The notes beneath the pieces were generated by a model. That model saw only the letters and a list, made by a program, of their open reading frames with translations, made no database searches and had not been told where the DNA came from. Made by a program: the position numbers and the translations under genes. DNA of 64,000 bases, from contig VXAI01000446.1 of assembly GCA_013399305.1 (NCBI GenBank), forward strand, positions 248,001 to 312,000, written 5' to 3'. Shown here piece after piece: positions 62,105 through 64,000 of this stretch (position 1 is its first letter; each line of letters starts with the position of its first letter). This DNA is from Rostratula benghalensis (Eukaryota; Chordata; Aves; Charadriiformes; Rostratulidae).

Positions 62105-64000
62105 GAGCCAGGGAAGGGAGAAGGGGACAAACACAGTGACTACAGAAGGGACAAACAGGCAGTTCCTGTGCTTGGATCCCAGCACCTGTGAGCAGGCAGG
62201 GGCCCCAGCAAGGCTAGACCTGAGGGTTCCCCTTGTGGGGTGACGCATCAGAAGCAGCCATGTGTGCACCCTCTCCCTGCCTGACAGTGACAGTGACAAT
62301 GCTGGGGGTGGGGGTGGCAGGAGGGAGCCCTGGAGGGAAAGTTTTACCGCTCTGTTGAGCGTGGGAGAGAGAAAATGAGCACGGAGTTTTGCATGTGGCA
62401 AAGACCACAAACCTCTGGCTGAGGTTTTCCTCTGCTAAAATCAGCCCCTTCTTGAGTGCTAACAGAAATGTCAAGGCAATGGCTTTTGCAGACAGGGAAG
62501 TCTCTGCCTTTGTTGTCTCCTCTGCCTGAGGCTGCATTTGGGGTGCAACAAGTCCATGTCCAGATCCCTTGCACGCTGACAGCTTGGGAGGGAGCAGCAC
62601 CAACATCAGGGTGCTTTGGGGCTGAGCACTGGCTCTCCTCTCCAGCACACCCTTCTCAGTGCTGTGTCTTTTGCCCTGGGGACTGTGACTGGATTTGGAT
62701 CTTCTTTATAATATAGAAGAGGGAGGGAAAGAGAGTATTTAAAACTGTTGTTTCTGCTCAGGATGTGGTTAACCCCAAATGCCTGTGAGTGAGCAGGTGA
62801 TTCCTGGGTGTGCTGCAGTTCAGCAGGACGTGGACCTCGTTGTGGGGGCTGGCAGTGGGAGCAGGAAGCTTGTATGTGGGGAGGCTGCAGGGCTGCCCAC
62901 TGCCAGGGCAACCTGGGGATGCCTGGCAGGGACCCACGGTCCTGCTGGAGGAGCTGGCAGGGCGGCAGGTTGGATGTGGAGAGCCGGGGGAGCTGGACAT
63001 GGGCCAGGGACAATGGTGGGGGGCATTTCCCTATGCCGGCACAGAAACCAGCATGTGCCTTGTGCACACCCATGCACACCCATCTGAAAGCCCTGCCTAG
63101 CCATGTAGAGCTGAGCAATCAGAGGGGCATCGGTGCATGTACGGGCCTGAGAGCTGGCTGGCAGGCAGTGTGGGGCTCACAGAAGGGAGGGGGAACACAT
63201 ACTTATGCCCAACCTGGGTTGGCACTACTAGCAAGGGACCTAGACACTGCTTTCACCCACAAGCATACACAAGGTGCACTCAGGCAGCCAGAGGCAGACA
63301 GGCAACTCTCATCTGCCAGCCACCAGGCTGGAGGGAAGTGATTTCAAAACGAACAGTGTGAAGTGGCTTTCCAGTGCAGTGGTGGCAAGTGAACGTTGTG
63401 CTGAGCATGGCCCCAGCCCTGGCAAGGGCCTGAGGGAAAGAAACACATAGAAGCCCTGCAGAGGAGTGCTGGACTCCCTGTTCCTTCAAGGAGGGAAGAG
63501 TACCAAACAAAAGTACTCTTTGCTTGAAGTCTCTCATATAAATACGGCCATGATTTGAAGTGAATCATGCCCAGAGAAGCAGAGAGTTAGGAATACAATT
63601 GCTCAAGCATGTTCCCTGATCTCTTTGGATTGAGGCCATGGTGATTTTTATATTTTGCTCCACAAAGCTGGTGTAACCCTCCGCAGCCCTCTCTCCAGGT
63701 ACTTGTGGTATCCCGGAGCTGGCCAGGGCACCCTCCGGTGGTCAATCCAGCTTGATTATTAGCCAGAATCCATTAGCATCTAATGGGAAAAGCCTCGGGA
63801 ACACAGCCTCAATAAATGTTGACATATTTGAGGTCAATATAATCCTTAGGAAAATTTGCCCAGGTAATTAAAACCAGACAAGGAGCTGCCTGTCCCAGAA
63901 ACATTTACCAGGTTTTACTAAAGGCAATATAATCAAGATAGAAAGTTTTATAACTAGTCTATGCAGGGCTCCCTTGCTATATCCAGTGCAGTGTGCTGCT
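62105..64000. other. Non-coding right flank
   Basis: No coding exon, RNA gene or mobile element is supported in this 1.9 kb. In human the next gene rightward is CBL, but no CBL exon is visible. The last 400 bases are more AT-rich (for example AATAAATGTTGACATATTTG at 63,811) and are non-repetitive by eye. Missing 5' exons of CCDC153, if they exist, were not found here. Confidence 0.45.

Noticed and set aside
1..64000. tRNA, rRNA, snoRNA or CRISPR arrays
   Set aside because: No cloverleaf, box C/D or H/ACA layout, or regularly spaced repeat array was seen; the window reads as vertebrate nuclear protein-coding DNA.

Overview
This window looks like avian nuclear DNA. The evidence is a 3' fragment of a CR1 LINE with the terminal ATTCTATG/ATTCTGTG units at about 24,525-24,911, compact genes with short introns, GC-rich gene-dense sequence, and vertebrate genes in the order HINFP - ABCG4 - NLRX1 - PDZD3 - CCDC153. 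That order matches human 11q23.3, which in chicken corresponds to microchromosome 24. The gene matches come from recognising protein families by eye; no database search was run.

Region by region. (1) 1-24,500: two OCA-B-like transcriptional coactivator paralogues, POU2AF3 (COLCA2) and POU2AF2 (C11orf53), lie head-to-tail on the minus strand. Each starts with a tiny coding exon and carries the YQGVRVK octamer-coactivator motif in its second exon. POU2AF3 starts inside a CpG island. (2) 24,500-30,125: a CR1 fragment directly abuts the CpG-island promoter of HINFP, a nine-exon multi-zinc-finger factor that activates histone H4 genes. (3) 31,600-33,030: an unnamed five-exon gene encodes a predicted 194-residue secreted protein with 20 cysteines in three blocks, the middle one a sushi/CCP module. 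This is the best candidate for something poorly described. (4) 35,150-44,123: ABCG4, a half-size sterol-transporter-type ABC protein with 14 coding exons and a GC-rich upstream leader region. (5) 51,179-56,486: NLRX1, the mitochondrial NLR, with eight coding exons. (6) 57,252-60,901: PDZD3 (NHERF4), with three clear PDZ domains and a fourth that seems to have lost its core. (7) 61,324-62,100: minus-strand CCDC153-like exons with an in-frame stop, a frameshift and phases that do not join, so it reads as a decaying gene. From 62,100 to the end nothing coding was found.

The genes do not form one pathway. The clustering reflects conserved vertebrate synteny, with one apparent rearrangement: the POU2AF2/POU2AF3 pair, megabases away in human, sits next to HINFP here. 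All exon boundaries were read by hand from GT/AG sites, reading phase and similarity to remembered family sequences, so individual splice sites may be off even where gene identity is secure.
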